From: Demequina salsinemoris
Lineage (GTDB): Bacteria > Actinomycetota > Actinomycetes > Actinomycetales > Demequinaceae
Direction of reading: 5' to 3'
Assembly: GCF_000974805.1 (NCBI RefSeq)
Contig: NZ_BBQZ01000002.1
Location: forward strand, 313,510-377,509
Length of the DNA: 64,000 nucleotides
Every line of letters starts with the position of its first letter. Position 1 is the stretch's first letter. Shown piece by piece: positions 39,469 through 48,461 of this stretch. The notes beneath the pieces were generated by a model. That model saw only the letters and a list, made by a program, of their open reading frames with translations. It did not search any database and was not told the origin of the DNA. The translations under genes were made by a program, and so were the position numbers.

Positions 39469-40692
39469 GTGCGCGCCCCGACCCCTGTCCTCGTCGGAGG
39501 AGACATCGGCGCGTACGCGCTCATGCGCGCCTTCCATGAGGCGTACGGGGTGCGGGGCGTCATCGTGTCGCGCGTCCACACGAGGGCCTTCGCCCACACG
39601 CGGATCGCCGACCAGGTGATCGCCAACGTCGACGACGCGGACGCGCTGATCGCCGCGCTCGAGTCGATCGCGGCGGAGCGGCCCGACGAGCGGCTCGTCC
39701 TGCTCACCAACGCGGACTGGTACGTCGAGACCCTCGCCGCCGCGCGCGAGCGCCTCGAGCCTCGCTACGAGATGCCGATGTGCACCGAGGAGCAGTTCGC
39801 GAGGGTGTCGGACAAGGCGCTGTTCCAGGCGGACTGCGAGGCGCTGGGCATCCCGGTGCCGCGCACGGTCGAGGTGTCCTTCAAGGACGGCGTCCCGTCG
39901 CCGAGCAGGGACCTGGGGCTCCTGACCTACCCCGTCATCGGCAAGCCCGCGTCGTCCGCGGAGTTCTACTACGTCGACTACCCGGGCAAGCTCAAGATCC
40001 ACGACCTGGCGGACCGCGAGGGCGTGGACGACCTGCTCGAGCGCCTTCGCGCCGCGGGTTTCACGGGCACGTACCTCCTGCAGGAGTTCATCCCCGGGGA
40101 CGAGACGCAGATGCGGTCCCTCACCGCGTATCGGGACGCGCGCGGCAAGGTGACGATGCTCGTCACGGGGCGCGTGCTCCTCGAGGAGCACACTCCCGGC
40201 ACGCTCGGGGTGCCCGCGGCGATCCTCACCGAGCCCTACGCCGACGCGATGGACGCGATGAGCCGTTACCTGGACCGGGTCGACTACCGAGGCTTCGCGA
40301 ACGCCGACTACAAGCGCGACGCGCGCACGGGCCGGCACGTGTTCTTCGAGGTCAACCCGCGCATCGGACGCAACAACTGGTACACGACCGCGTCCGGCGT
40401 GAACCCCGCCCACCACGTCATGGCCGACCTCGACGAGTCGCCGATCACGCCGGTCCACGGCGACGAGTCGGTGCTCTACTCGGTGGTGCACCTGACGCTC
40501 CTGCGCCGCTACCTCCCGGAGCGCGCGCTGCGACAGCGTGTGTCCCAGGTCGCGAAGCGCGGGATCGCGCGCCCGCTGCACAACCCCGAGGACCGGTCCT
40601 TCAAGCGCTGGGGCGTGATCACCGCCCTGACCTGGAACTACTGGCGCAAGTACCTCCAGTACTACCCGCGACCCACCGAGTCCGGGCACTGA
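39469..40692 (+). CDS. ATP-grasp carboxylate-amine ligase, possible peptidoglycan cross-bridge enzyme
   Basis: 407 aa. The ATP-grasp fold is shown by VIGKPASSAEFYYVDYPGK, the LLQEFIPGD hinge, and the metal-binding FEVNPRIGRNNWYT near residue 300. The N-terminal domain (VLVGGDIGAYALMRAFHEAYG) binds one substrate. The gene follows gnd after 5 bp. Relatives include D-aspartate ligases that add the interpeptide residue to the stem-peptide lysine, which would suit an actinobacterium with a D-acidic cross-bridge; that assignment is inference. GTG start. Confidence 0.85.
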   Translation: MRAPTPVLVGGDIGAYALMRAFHEAYGVRGVIVSRVHTRAFAHTRIADQVIANVDDADALIAALESIAAERPDERLVLLTNADWYVETLAAARERLEPRYEMPMCTEEQFARVSDKALFQADCEALGIPVPRTVEVSFKDGVPSPSRDLGLLTYPVIGKPASSAEFYYVDYPGKLKIHDLADREGVDDLLERLRAAGFTGTYLLQEFIPGDETQMRSLTAYRDARGKVTMLVTGRVLLEEHTPGTLGVPAAILTEPYADAMDAMSRYLDRVDYRGFANADYKRDARTGRHVFFEVNPRIGRNNWYTTASGVNPAHHVMADLDESPITPVHGDESVLYSVVHLTLLRRYLPERALRQRVSQVAKRGIARPLHNPEDRSFKRWGVITALTWNYWRKYLQYYPRPTESGH

Positions 40693-40725
40693 TCCGCGCC
40701 GTCCGGATCGCTAGGCTCGCGTGAC

Positions 40726-41709
40726 ATGACCCCGGAACTGGTGGGACGTCGCCCGACTCTCACACCCTCGGCGCTCGTCGATCAGCTCGTGCCGCCGCCC
40801 CACTTCGCGGACGCGGCCTTCGACACGTACCTGCCCGATCCCGACTATCCGAGCCAGGCGGCCGCGCGCGAAAGGACGCGCGACTTCGCGACGCGGTCCG
40901 TGCGCAGGGGCATCCCCGGGCTCAGGCCGACCAGCGGCGGTACGGGGCTGTATCTCGACGGCGGCTACGGCGTGGGCAAGACCCACCTGCTTGCCGCGGC
41001 AGCGCACGCGATCGGCGCGCGGGCGGCCTTCGGTACCTTCGTCGAGTACACGCATCTGGTGGGCGCGCTGGGGTTCGCGGCCGCGCGCGGGGAGCTGTCG
41101 CGCTTCGCGCTCGTGTGCATCGACGAGTTCGAGCTCGACGACCCGGGGGACACGCTCCTCATGGCGCGGCTCATGCGGGAGCTGACCGACGCGGGCGTCG
41201 CGGTCGCGGCGACCTCCAACACACTTCCCGACAGCCTGGGGGAGGGTCGGTTCGCGGCCGAGGACTTCCGGCGCGAGATCCAGGCCGTCGCGAGCCTGTT
41301 CACGGTCGTGACGATCGACGGCCCTGACTATCGGCACCGAGGCGATCTCCGCGCGCCGGAGCCCGCGGCGCCCGCGCTCGTGGAGAAGGTCGGAGGTGAT
41401 CCCTCGGGGGCCGTCGAGGATTGGGCGGCCCTGGTCGACGACCTGTGGCACGTGCATCCGAGCCGCTACGGCGCCTATGTCGCGGGGATCGCGACGCTGG
41501 GCCTGCGGGACGTCGCGCCGCTCGCCGACCAGGCTCAGGCCCTTCGCGTGGTCGCGCTGGTCGACCGGCTCTACGACCGCGACGTGCGCATCGTCGCGTC
41601 CGGTGCGCCGCTGGACCAGGTGTTCCCTGAGGACATGCTTCGCGGCGGCTACCGCAAGAAGTACTTCCGGGCGCTGTCGCGGCTCACGGCGATGGCCGCG
41701 CGCGAGTGA
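40726..41709 (+). CDS. zapE: AFG1/ZapE-family ATPase
   Basis: 327 aa P-loop ATPase. Walker A GGYGVGKTHLL (about residue 80), Walker B LVCIDEFELDDPGD, sensor VAATSNTLPDSLGEGRF, and the family-specific HPSRYGAYV region. In proteobacteria ZapE links to FtsZ ring stability; in actinobacteria the role is not established. TAGGCT lies 8 nt before the ATG, so the mRNA is probably leaderless. Confidence 0.9.
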   Translation: MTPELVGRRPTLTPSALVDQLVPPPHFADAAFDTYLPDPDYPSQAAARERTRDFATRSVRRGIPGLRPTSGGTGLYLDGGYGVGKTHLLAAAAHAIGARAAFGTFVEYTHLVGALGFAAARGELSRFALVCIDEFELDDPGDTLLMARLMRELTDAGVAVAATSNTLPDSLGEGRFAAEDFRREIQAVASLFTVVTIDGPDYRHRGDLRAPEPAAPALVEKVGGDPSGAVEDWAALVDDLWHVHPSRYGAYVAGIATLGLRDVAPLADQAQALRVVALVDRLYDRDVRIVASGAPLDQVFPEDMLRGGYRKKYFRALSRLTAMAARE

Positions 41710-41727
41710 GAGGTGACGCGGCGGCGG

Positions 41728-42615
41728 TCAGCTCAGCCCTGCCTTGACGTGTGAGGCGACCCGCGCGTAGATCTCGTCGACGCGCTCCGGGGTCACGGTG
41801 CGGCTGTGGTCGTATCCGTGCCCCGACTCGGGCACCTCGATGAGGTCGACGAGCCTTCCCGCGGCCGCCAGGACCCCCGCGTACTCCCGACCCTCGGGCT
41901 CCAGGGAGTCCCTCCCGCACAGGACGACGACGGCCTGCGGGACATCCAGCAGATCCCTCGCCTCGACCTTTCGGCCGGGCGAAACCCCGGGATCCGCGCG
42001 AAGCGAGGCGCTCGGCGCGTAGGCCGCGTCGAAGGCTCTCGCGAGAAACGGCGGAATCGCGCCCTTCGGATGGGGCTTGTTCCCGGGGTCGATGGTCAGA
42101 TCTAGCGGCGGGTACTGCAGGACCTGAAGTCTCACGGGCGCGGGGCTGCCCGCGCGGCAGACCGCAGCGGCGAGATTGCCTCCAGCGCTTTGGCCACCGA
42201 GCGCGAGCCGGGAGCCGTCCCAGGGCCGAGACGGGCTCGCGGCCCAGCGGACCACGTCCTGGATCTGCTCGAACGCGATGGGGAACGGCTTCCTGGGAGC
42301 TACTGCGTAGTCCACCGAGACCACGGTCGCACGGCACGCGTGCGCGAGGAACCGGCACCAGCCGTCGTCCTGCTCGGGGTACGCGATCACAAAGCCCCCG
42401 CCGTGCAGGTTGACGTATACGGGCATCGGCTTCGAAACGGCCGTGGACGTGTAGATGAGGCAGCGGACGTCGCCCCGTCGGGTCGGCACCCGGACCTCGC
42501 TGACATCGATGGGCAACGTGGTGTGCGGTCCCCCGGGGGTGCCCGACCGCCGTGTGGACGTGACCGAGATCGCGCGAACGGCCAGACGGCCGACGAGTCC
42601 AGATCCAGGGCGCAT
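41728..42615 (-). CDS. Alpha/beta hydrolase, HSL-family esterase
   Basis: 295 aa. Oxyanion-hole HGGG in YVNLHGGGFVIAYPEQ, nucleophile in GGQSAGGN, and the catalytic acid and His near CGRDSLEPEGREYA and VPESGHGYDHSRT. This is the hormone-sensitive-lipase subgroup, which hydrolyses short-chain esters; no signal peptide, so cytoplasmic. It sits 8 bp downstream of treZ in the same direction and may be co-transcribed, though a link to trehalose is not evident. Its coding sequence is slightly less extreme in GC than its neighbours by eye. Confidence 0.88.
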   Translation of the reverse strand: MRPGSGLVGRLAVRAISVTSTRRSGTPGGPHTTLPIDVSEVRVPTRRGDVRCLIYTSTAVSKPMPVYVNLHGGGFVIAYPEQDDGWCRFLAHACRATVVSVDYAVAPRKPFPIAFEQIQDVVRWAASPSRPWDGSRLALGGQSAGGNLAAAVCRAGSPAPVRLQVLQYPPLDLTIDPGNKPHPKGAIPPFLARAFDAAYAPSASLRADPGVSPGRKVEARDLLDVPQAVVVLCGRDSLEPEGREYAGVLAAAGRLVDLIEVPESGHGYDHSRTVTPERVDEIYARVASHVKAGLS

Positions 42616-42623
42616 GGGCGAGA

Positions 42624-44363
42624 TCAGGCCGGCGGGACGACGAGCGCGACCGAGTCGGGTGCCAGGACGATGCCGGCGGCGGTGGTCGTGACCTCGCCGA
42701 ACGTCGCGATCACCTCAGCGCCGGGGACGATGCTGGGTTCGGAGGACAGATTCGCGTGCACCGTCACGGGGCCGATCATGGTGACCACGCGCGGCGCGCG
42801 CTCGGACACGGAGACGGGGTGGACCGCCCACGCGCCGGGCTCGAGCGTGCGCGCTCTGGCGGCGATGACGGCCGCCGTCCAGTCCTCGATGCGCCGCCTG
42901 GCCTCAGCGGATGGCGGCGCGGCCCCGAGCTTCGATCCGACGAACGTGCCGCGGCTCTGCGGGTCTGGGACATCCGGCGCGCCCCCGTAGAGGTCGTCCC
43001 ATCCGTGCCCCGCGAACTCGCTCATCCGTCCCTTCGACACGGCGGAGCCGAGGGGCTCGTCGTGGTCGGTGAAGAACATGAACGGCGTCGTCTCGCCGTA
43101 CTCCTCGCCCATGAACAGCATCGGCGTGAAGGGGCTGAGCAGGATCAGTGCGAGAGAGGCAGCCTGGGCGCCCTCCGTGAGCCGCGCCGACGGCCTGTCG
43201 CCGAGCGCACGGTTGCCGATCTGGTCGTGGTTCGAGGCGAACACGACGAACCGCTGCCGATCCATGGCATCCGGCACGGGAGCGCCCCAGTCCTTGCCGC
43301 GGAAGGTCGAGTAGGAGCCGTCGTGCACGAAGACGCCACGGTAGGCCTTGTCGAGCGTCTCGACCGAGCCGAAGTCGCCGTAGTACCCGTGAGTCTCCTG
43401 GGTGAGGTACGCGTGGAGGGCGTGGTGGACGTCGTCCGCCCACTGCGCGGTCATCCCGAGACCTCCGTCGGCGGTGGGCGTGACCATGGAGGCCTGGTTG
43501 AGGTCGGACTCCGCGACGAGCGAGAGCGGCCGTCCGAGCTCGGAGGCGAGCTCGGCGACGGTGTCGGACATCTCGGCGAGCAGGTGTCGCGGCGAGTCGT
43601 CCTGGAGCGCGTGGACGGCGTCGAGGCGCAGGCAGTCGAGGTGGAAGTCGCGGAGCCATCTCACCGCGTTGTCGATCAGGAACGCGCGCATCTCGTGGGC
43701 CTGAGGCTGGTCGAGGTTGACCGCCCAGCCCCACGGCGTGTCGTGGGCATCGGTGAAGTAGGGACCGAACTGCGCCAGGTAGTTCCCATCGGGACCGAGG
43801 TGGTTGTAGACGACGTCAAGGCATACCCCGAGCCCTGCGACGTGCGCGCGGTCGACGAACCGCTGCAGCGCCTCCGGGCCGCCGTAGGCGTCGTGCACCG
43901 CGTAGAGCGCGACCCCGTCGTAGCCCCACCCGCGCTCGCCCGGGAAGGCCGCGACGGGCATGAGCTCGATCATCTCGATGCCGCGCGCGGCGAGGTCCTC
44001 GAGGCGTGAGGCATCGATCGCGTCGAGCGTGCCGCCCTCGGTGAACGTCCCGATGTGGAGCTCGTACGTGACGGCGCCGAGCGCGGTCAGCCCGGCCCAC
44101 GAGTGGTCCCCCCACCGGTGCGCCGACGCGTCGAAGGCGCGAGAGAAGCCGTGGACGCCGTGGGGCTGCCACGCGCTACGCGGGTCGGGGAAGGGGCCGT
44201 TGCCATCGATGGCGAACGCGTAGTCGGTGCCGGGCACGAGGGTGGGGCCCGTCCACCAGCCGCCGTCCGCGCGCTCCATGGGCTCGATGAACGGATCCGT
44301 CGAGTCGGGGCGCAGGTGGACGTCCACGCGCGTCGCGTCGGGTGCCCAGACGCGGGCCCTCAT
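42624..44363 (-). CDS. treZ: Malto-oligosyltrehalose trehalohydrolase
   Basis: GH13 enzyme that releases trehalose from the reducing end of maltooligosyltrehalose. 579 aa. The N-terminal CBM48-like domain (VWAPDATRVDVHL) precedes the barrel: GVTYELHIGTFTEGG-like motif (AVTYELHIGTFTEGGTLDA, cited in part), VCLDVVYNHLGPDGN, DCLRLDAVHAL with the nucleophilic Asp, LVAESDLN and FASNHDQIGNRALGDR. The GTG/ATG start overlaps treY by 4 bp. It acts directly after TreY. Confidence 0.96.
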   Translation of the reverse strand: MRARVWAPDATRVDVHLRPDSTDPFIEPMERADGGWWTGPTLVPGTDYAFAIDGNGPFPDPRSAWQPHGVHGFSRAFDASAHRWGDHSWAGLTALGAVTYELHIGTFTEGGTLDAIDASRLEDLAARGIEMIELMPVAAFPGERGWGYDGVALYAVHDAYGGPEALQRFVDRAHVAGLGVCLDVVYNHLGPDGNYLAQFGPYFTDAHDTPWGWAVNLDQPQAHEMRAFLIDNAVRWLRDFHLDCLRLDAVHALQDDSPRHLLAEMSDTVAELASELGRPLSLVAESDLNQASMVTPTADGGLGMTAQWADDVHHALHAYLTQETHGYYGDFGSVETLDKAYRGVFVHDGSYSTFRGKDWGAPVPDAMDRQRFVVFASNHDQIGNRALGDRPSARLTEGAQAASLALILLSPFTPMLFMGEEYGETTPFMFFTDHDEPLGSAVSKGRMSEFAGHGWDDLYGGAPDVPDPQSRGTFVGSKLGAAPPSAEARRRIEDWTAAVIAARARTLEPGAWAVHPVSVSERAPRVVTMIGPVTVHANLSSEPSIVPGAEVIATFGEVTTTAAGIVLAPDSVALVVPPA

Positions 44364-46876
44364 TCGACACGCTCCAGCAGCGCGACGGGGTGGTGCTTGA
44401 GCATCGCCCCGAGCGGCACCATGCCGCCGTCGAACTCACCCTTGCCGATCACGTCGCGCCATCTGCCCTCGGGCAGCTGGACGGTGGCATCGGACCAGCC
44501 GCCGAGTCGCTCGAGCTCGAGCGCGACCCGCGTGGCCACGGTGACGACCTCGGCCCTCTCGCCGACGGTGCGGGCGAAGACGACCGCATGGCCCGACGAC
44601 GAGGCGAGCGCCTGGTAACCGGAGGTCTCGCCCATGAAGGCCTCATGGTGCTCGCGGCGGGCGTGCAGTGCTCGGGTCGTGACGAGGAGCTTCTCCTCCC
44701 ACAGGGTGCGGGGCTTGCCGCCCTTCTCGAGGTGCTTGAGCGACTCGTCGCGCGAGTCGTAGTCGACGGGACGGCGGTTGTCGGGGTCGACGAGCGAGGG
44801 GGAGACGCACTCGTTCCCCTGGTAGCAGTCCGGCACGCCCGGCATCGTGAGCTGGACGAGCTTGCTGGCGAGAATGGCGGCGCGCACGCCTTCGGCGGTG
44901 TCGTGGTGCCATTGGAGGACGATCTCGCGCACCGCGGGGTCCCCGTGAGTGGCCCGCGCGAAGCTCTGCACCGCGAACTCGTACTCCTCATCGATCTTGG
45001 TCCACGTCGTGTAGGTCTTCGCCTCGCGCATCGCCTTGGTGAGGTAGCCGGACAGCCGCTCCCACTCCATCATGCCGTCCTCGTCGGAGGTGCCGACGAG
45101 GGTCTGCCACCAGAGGTTCTCCATCCGGCCGTCGAGCTGGGACGGCATGAGCTCGGACGAGAGCGCATGAAGCCTGTTGATGAGCTCGTCCCAGTCCTCC
45201 GGGACCTCGCTGAGGACCCCGAGCCGCGCGCGGACGTCCTCCGAACGCTTCGTGTCGTGCGTGGTGAGCGAGGTCATGGCGTGCGGGAAGGTGTGCTGCT
45301 GCTCCCACGCCCACGCGTGGAAGCCTGCGGGGGGCAGCGCGAAGCGCACGGCGGGCGAGCCGACCTCGCACAGCGGGAGCAGATGCGTCCAGCGGTAGTA
45401 GGCGGTGTCCTCCACGCCCTTGGCCATGACCGCGCCGCACGCCTGCTGGAAGCGCGTGATGAGCTCGGCGCGGGTCGCTCCCTCGGTCTGGCCGGCGGAG
45501 CCGACCTCGCGGCCCTTGAGCAGGTCGACGACGACGTCGAGCGTCTCGTAGCGCTCGGGATCCAGCAGCTCCCGTGCCTTGTGGGCGGCCTCGTCGATCG
45601 CGTCGAGCGACATGGGCTTGGGAGGCGTGCCAGGCACGACGTAGGCGCGGTAGCGGTTGAACGCCACCAGGAGGCGGCGGATCGAGTCGTAGAGCGCGCG
45701 CCACGTGTGGTCGCGCAGGCGGACGTCGGAGACGCAGATCTGGTGGGCGAGGTTGGCGAGCCGGTGGACCTCGCTCGACAGCGACTCCTTGACGATCTCC
45801 CGCTTCGCGTCCTGGATGAGCGTGGGCAGCGACCCGAGCGCGTCTCCGGTGAGCCGGTAGAGCGTGCCCGCGAGGGGAGCGGCGCCCGCGGGGTCGCGAA
45901 GCAGCGCTCCGACGCGCCATCCGGCGTCGTATCCCGTGGTGCCCGCGGTCTTCCAGGCGGTGGGGAGCTGCTCGTCGTCCTCGAGGATCTTCTCGACGAC
46001 GATCCAGGCGCCGTCGGTCGCCTCGGAGAGCCGCTCGATGTAGCCGGCGGGGTCGGCGAGGCCGTCGGGATGGTCGATGCGCAGTCCTTCGAGGGTGCCG
46101 TCCTTGACCAGGTCGACGATGACGCGGTGGGTCTGGTCGAAGACGTCGGGGTCCTCGACACGCACCGCGACGAGGGAGCCGACGTCGAAGAAGCGCCGGT
46201 AGTTGAGCTCCTCGTTGCCGACGCGCCAGTAGGCCAGGCGGTAGTGCTGCTCGTCGACGAGCGTGGCCATCGGCAGGTTCTCTGTGCCTTCCTTCACGGG
46301 GAACACATGCTCGTAGTAGCGCAGCACGGGAACCTCGCCCGCGTCCTCGAGACCGGGGACCACCATGCGGTCCAGCTGGAGCTCGTCGCCCGCGAGGAGC
46401 GAGCCGAGGCGCTGGCCGAGCACGGGCATCAGCACGGGGTCCCCGCTGGACCAGTCGACGTCGAACCAGTGGGCGTAGGGCGAATCCGCGCCCTCGGCGA
46501 GCACGGACCACAGCGCGCGGTTGTGGTAGGCGGGAGTGGGCACCGCCATGTGGTTGGGCACGAGATCCGCGACGAGGCCGATGCCGCGCTCGCCTGCCTT
46601 CCAGGCGAGATCCCGCAGCGCCTCCTCGCCGCCGAGCGCCTCCGAGATTCTCGAGTGGTCGACGACGTCGTAGAAGTGCGTCGACCCCGGCGCGGCGGTG
46701 AGGATGGGGGAGAGGTACAGGTGGGAGACCCCGAGCCGTTCGAAGTAGTCGAGTCGCTCCGCCGCGTCCGCGAACGTGAAGTCCTGCGTCAGCTGAAGGC
46801 GGTAGGTCGAAGTGGGAACCGGCGCATCAGGCCGGTGTCCGAGCCGCTTGGCGCGTTCATGCGGTCCGTCTGCCAT
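44360..46876 (-). CDS. treY: Maltooligosyl trehalose synthase
   Basis: Converts the terminal alpha-1,4 bond of a malto-oligosaccharide to alpha,alpha-1,1, making maltooligosyltrehalose. 838 aa. TreY signatures: STYRLQLTQDFTF at the N-terminus, YLSPILTAAPGSTHFYDVVD, GLVADLVPNHMAVP, EGLRIDHPDGLADP (nucleophile Asp), and TMPGVPDCYQGNE near the C-terminus. Coupled to treZ by overlap. No treX debranching gene is adjacent. A GAGGGGAG ribosome binding site and a promoter (46936-46963) lie upstream. Confidence 0.97.
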   Translation of the reverse strand: MADGPHERAKRLGHRPDAPVPTSTYRLQLTQDFTFADAAERLDYFERLGVSHLYLSPILTAAPGSTHFYDVVDHSRISEALGGEEALRDLAWKAGERGIGLVADLVPNHMAVPTPAYHNRALWSVLAEGADSPYAHWFDVDWSSGDPVLMPVLGQRLGSLLAGDELQLDRMVVPGLEDAGEVPVLRYYEHVFPVKEGTENLPMATLVDEQHYRLAYWRVGNEELNYRRFFDVGSLVAVRVEDPDVFDQTHRVIVDLVKDGTLEGLRIDHPDGLADPAGYIERLSEATDGAWIVVEKILEDDEQLPTAWKTAGTTGYDAGWRVGALLRDPAGAAPLAGTLYRLTGDALGSLPTLIQDAKREIVKESLSSEVHRLANLAHQICVSDVRLRDHTWRALYDSIRRLLVAFNRYRAYVVPGTPPKPMSLDAIDEAAHKARELLDPERYETLDVVVDLLKGREVGSAGQTEGATRAELITRFQQACGAVMAKGVEDTAYYRWTHLLPLCEVGSPAVRFALPPAGFHAWAWEQQHTFPHAMTSLTTHDTKRSEDVRARLGVLSEVPEDWDELINRLHALSSELMPSQLDGRMENLWWQTLVGTSDEDGMMEWERLSGYLTKAMREAKTYTTWTKIDEEYEFAVQSFARATHGDPAVREIVLQWHHDTAEGVRAAILASKLVQLTMPGVPDCYQGNECVSPSLVDPDNRRPVDYDSRDESLKHLEKGGKPRTLWEEKLLVTTRALHARREHHEAFMGETSGYQALASSSGHAVVFARTVGERAEVVTVATRVALELERLGGWSDATVQLPEGRWRDVIGKGEFDGGMVPLGAMLKHHPVALLERVE

Positions 46877-46935
46877 GGAGGTGACTCCCCTCGTCGGTGT
46901 CCGGCTTCAATCATGTCAGAACCCGGTCACGGGAG

Positions 46936-46963
46936 TGTTAATTCCCTGGCAAAGCAAGGTAAA
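46936..46963 (-). promoter_or_regulatory. Likely treYZ promoter
   Basis: On the minus strand TTTACC (-35) and TTAACA (-10) are 16 bp apart, about 60 bp upstream of the treY start, in a locally AT-richer patch. Nothing else is seen in the 155 bp between treY and the ohr terminator. Confidence 0.4.
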
Positions 46964-47031
46964 GCATCGTCCGCTCGATCGATGGCCGCATGGCTCGGCC
47001 AGGCCGGGCCGGGCCGTGAGGCGCCTGGACC

Positions 47032-47056
47032 CGGGGCCGCCCGAGCGGGGCGGCCC
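47032..47056 (-). terminator. Intrinsic terminator after ohr
   Basis: GGGGCCGCC pairs with GGCGGCCCC around a short loop, starting 7 bp past the ohr stop. Confidence 0.7.
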
Positions 47057-47063
47057 CGTCAGG

Positions 47064-47510
47064 TCACGCGTCGATCGACTCGCGCGCGGTCACCGTGACC
47101 TGGACCTCGATGTTGCCGCGCACAGCGTTCGAGTACGGGCACATCGTGTCGGCCTTCGCGGCGATCTCCTCGGCGGTCGCCTGGTCGATGCCGAACGCCT
47201 CGACCTCGAGAGTGACCGCGAGAGCGAACTCGTGCATCGACACCGGCCCGATGCCGACCTTGGCGGTGACGTGCGAGCCCTCGAGCTTGATCTTCATCAT
47301 CTTCGCCGCGCTCTGGAAGGCCGAGTTGAAGCATGCGGAGTAGCCGGAGGCGAACAGCAGCTCAGGGTTCGCCTTCTTGGGCGTCATGAGCGGGTTCGGG
47401 ATGACGAGATCGAGGTCGATGAGGCCGTCGGACGATGCGACGTGGCCCTTGCGGCCGTCTCCCGTGGCCTTGGCGGTGGCGGTGTAGAAGACCTTGGGCT
47501 TCGCGGTCAT
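47064..47510 (-). CDS. ohr: Organic hydroperoxide reductase Ohr (OsmC/Ohr family)
   Basis: 148 aa thiol peroxidase that detoxifies organic peroxides using lipoyl or low-molecular-weight thiols. The two catalytic cysteines are Cys60 (GYSACFNSA) and Cys124 (ADTMCPYSNAVRGN), at family positions. N-terminal YTATAKATGDGRKGHV is also typical. The gene is divergent from a TetR regulator with an inverted-repeat operator between them, whereas ohr is more often paired with a MarR-type OhrR. Confidence 0.95.
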   Translation of the reverse strand: MTAKPKVFYTATAKATGDGRKGHVASSDGLIDLDLVIPNPLMTPKKANPELLFASGYSACFNSAFQSAAKMMKIKLEGSHVTAKVGIGPVSMHEFALAVTLEVEAFGIDQATAEEIAAKADTMCPYSNAVRGNIEVQVTVTARESIDA

Positions 47511-47579
47511 GAGTGCTCCTTAGCGCGGTGCGCGGTGGAGCGAGATGCTCCGGGGGCCGCGAACCTTTCGTGATCCAAT

Positions 47580-47607
47580 GTAGACGAACTAGTATGTCTA
47601 CGTCTAC
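47580..47607. promoter_or_regulatory. Inverted-repeat operator between ohr and tetR
   Basis: GTAGAC (47580-47585) and GTCTAC (47596-47601) form an inverted repeat with a 10-bp AT-rich centre, and a third copy GTCTAC follows at 47602-47607. It overlaps a plausible leftward ohr promoter: minus-strand TTGTGC, 17 bp, ATACTA. A site for the divergently encoded TetR protein is the simplest reading. Confidence 0.6.
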
Positions 47608-47658
47608 GAGAGGCACAATGTTCCCGTGTCGAGACCGACGCGCGGGTGAGGAGGAGCG

Positions 47659-48237
47659 ATGACCGAGGTGCTGCAGGCGCGGCCCGAGAGCCCGGTGCGG
47701 CAGCGCATCCTCGAGGCGGCGACGAGGATGTTCCGCGAGCAGGGGATCCGTGCGGTCAGCGCCGATCGCATCCTCGCCGAGGCCGGCTGCGCGAAGGTCA
47801 CGTTCTACCGGCACTTCCCGACCAAGGACGACCTGGTGGTCGCCTACCTCGAGGCGGAGCTGGAAGGCGCGCGACGCATCGTCCAGGCAGCAGGGTCCCT
47901 GCCCGAGGGAGAGCGGATGGGCGCGCTCGCGCGCGCGATCGGCGACGAGATGTGCGCGCCCGGCTTCCGGGGATGCCCTTTCATCAACGCCGCGGCGGAA
48001 TATGCAGACCCTGACCATCCCGTGCGGGAGGTCGTGTCACGCTTCCGTGGGTGGCTCGCGGAGGAGATCGCCGACCGCCTCGAGGCCGTCGGGGTCGCGC
48101 AGGCGCGCGACCGCGCCGACGAGATCATGATGCTCCGCGACGGAGCGATGGTAGCCGGCTACCTCTCGGGCGACCCCGAGTCGGTGACGGCCGCGCTGCG
48201 GCGCGCGGTCGGCGCGATCGTCGACAGCTCCGACTGA
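47659..48237 (+). CDS. TetR/AcrR-family regulator, probable repressor of ohr
   Basis: 192 aa. The HTH is at about 15-60 (RQRILEAATRMFREQGI, then CAKVTFYRHFPTKDDLV). The ligand domain contains CAPGFRGCPFINAAAEYADP, a motif seen in one TetR subgroup, with Cys99 and Cys106 seven residues apart; Cys44 lies in the HTH. Paired cysteines plus divergence from a peroxidase gene suggest redox sensing, which is inference. ATG 47659 with GAGGAGCG ribosome binding site. Confidence 0.88.
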   Translation: MTEVLQARPESPVRQRILEAATRMFREQGIRAVSADRILAEAGCAKVTFYRHFPTKDDLVVAYLEAELEGARRIVQAAGSLPEGERMGALARAIGDEMCAPGFRGCPFINAAAEYADPDHPVREVVSRFRGWLAEEIADRLEAVGVAQARDRADEIMMLRDGAMVAGYLSGDPESVTAALRRAVGAIVDSSD

Positions 48238-48388
48238 TCCTCCCGCGCCCAGCCCTGTCGGCAGGCAGGGGCACCAGGACCTCCGTCTCAGGTGACGCGG
48301 CGGCCGCAGGACGATGCTCGAAGTGCGTTCCTTCTCTTCGGGGGGCGGGCGCGCGGGACCTCGGTCCCGGCGGATCGGTCGAAGAGTT

Positions 48389-48400
48389 TGAAACGATTCA
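48389..48400. promoter_or_regulatory. LacI-type operator upstream of fucO
   Basis: TGAAACGATTCA is a near-palindrome with the central CG and TGAA/TTCA arms typical of LacI/GalR operators. It lies 62 bp before the dehydrogenase start in the 224-bp gap after tetR. The regulator is not adjacent. Confidence 0.45.
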
Positions 48401-48461
48401 CTTAGCGGGCGAGGCCCGTCAACATCCCTCGGGCCACGCGGCCCACGACTGGAGGTGCAAC

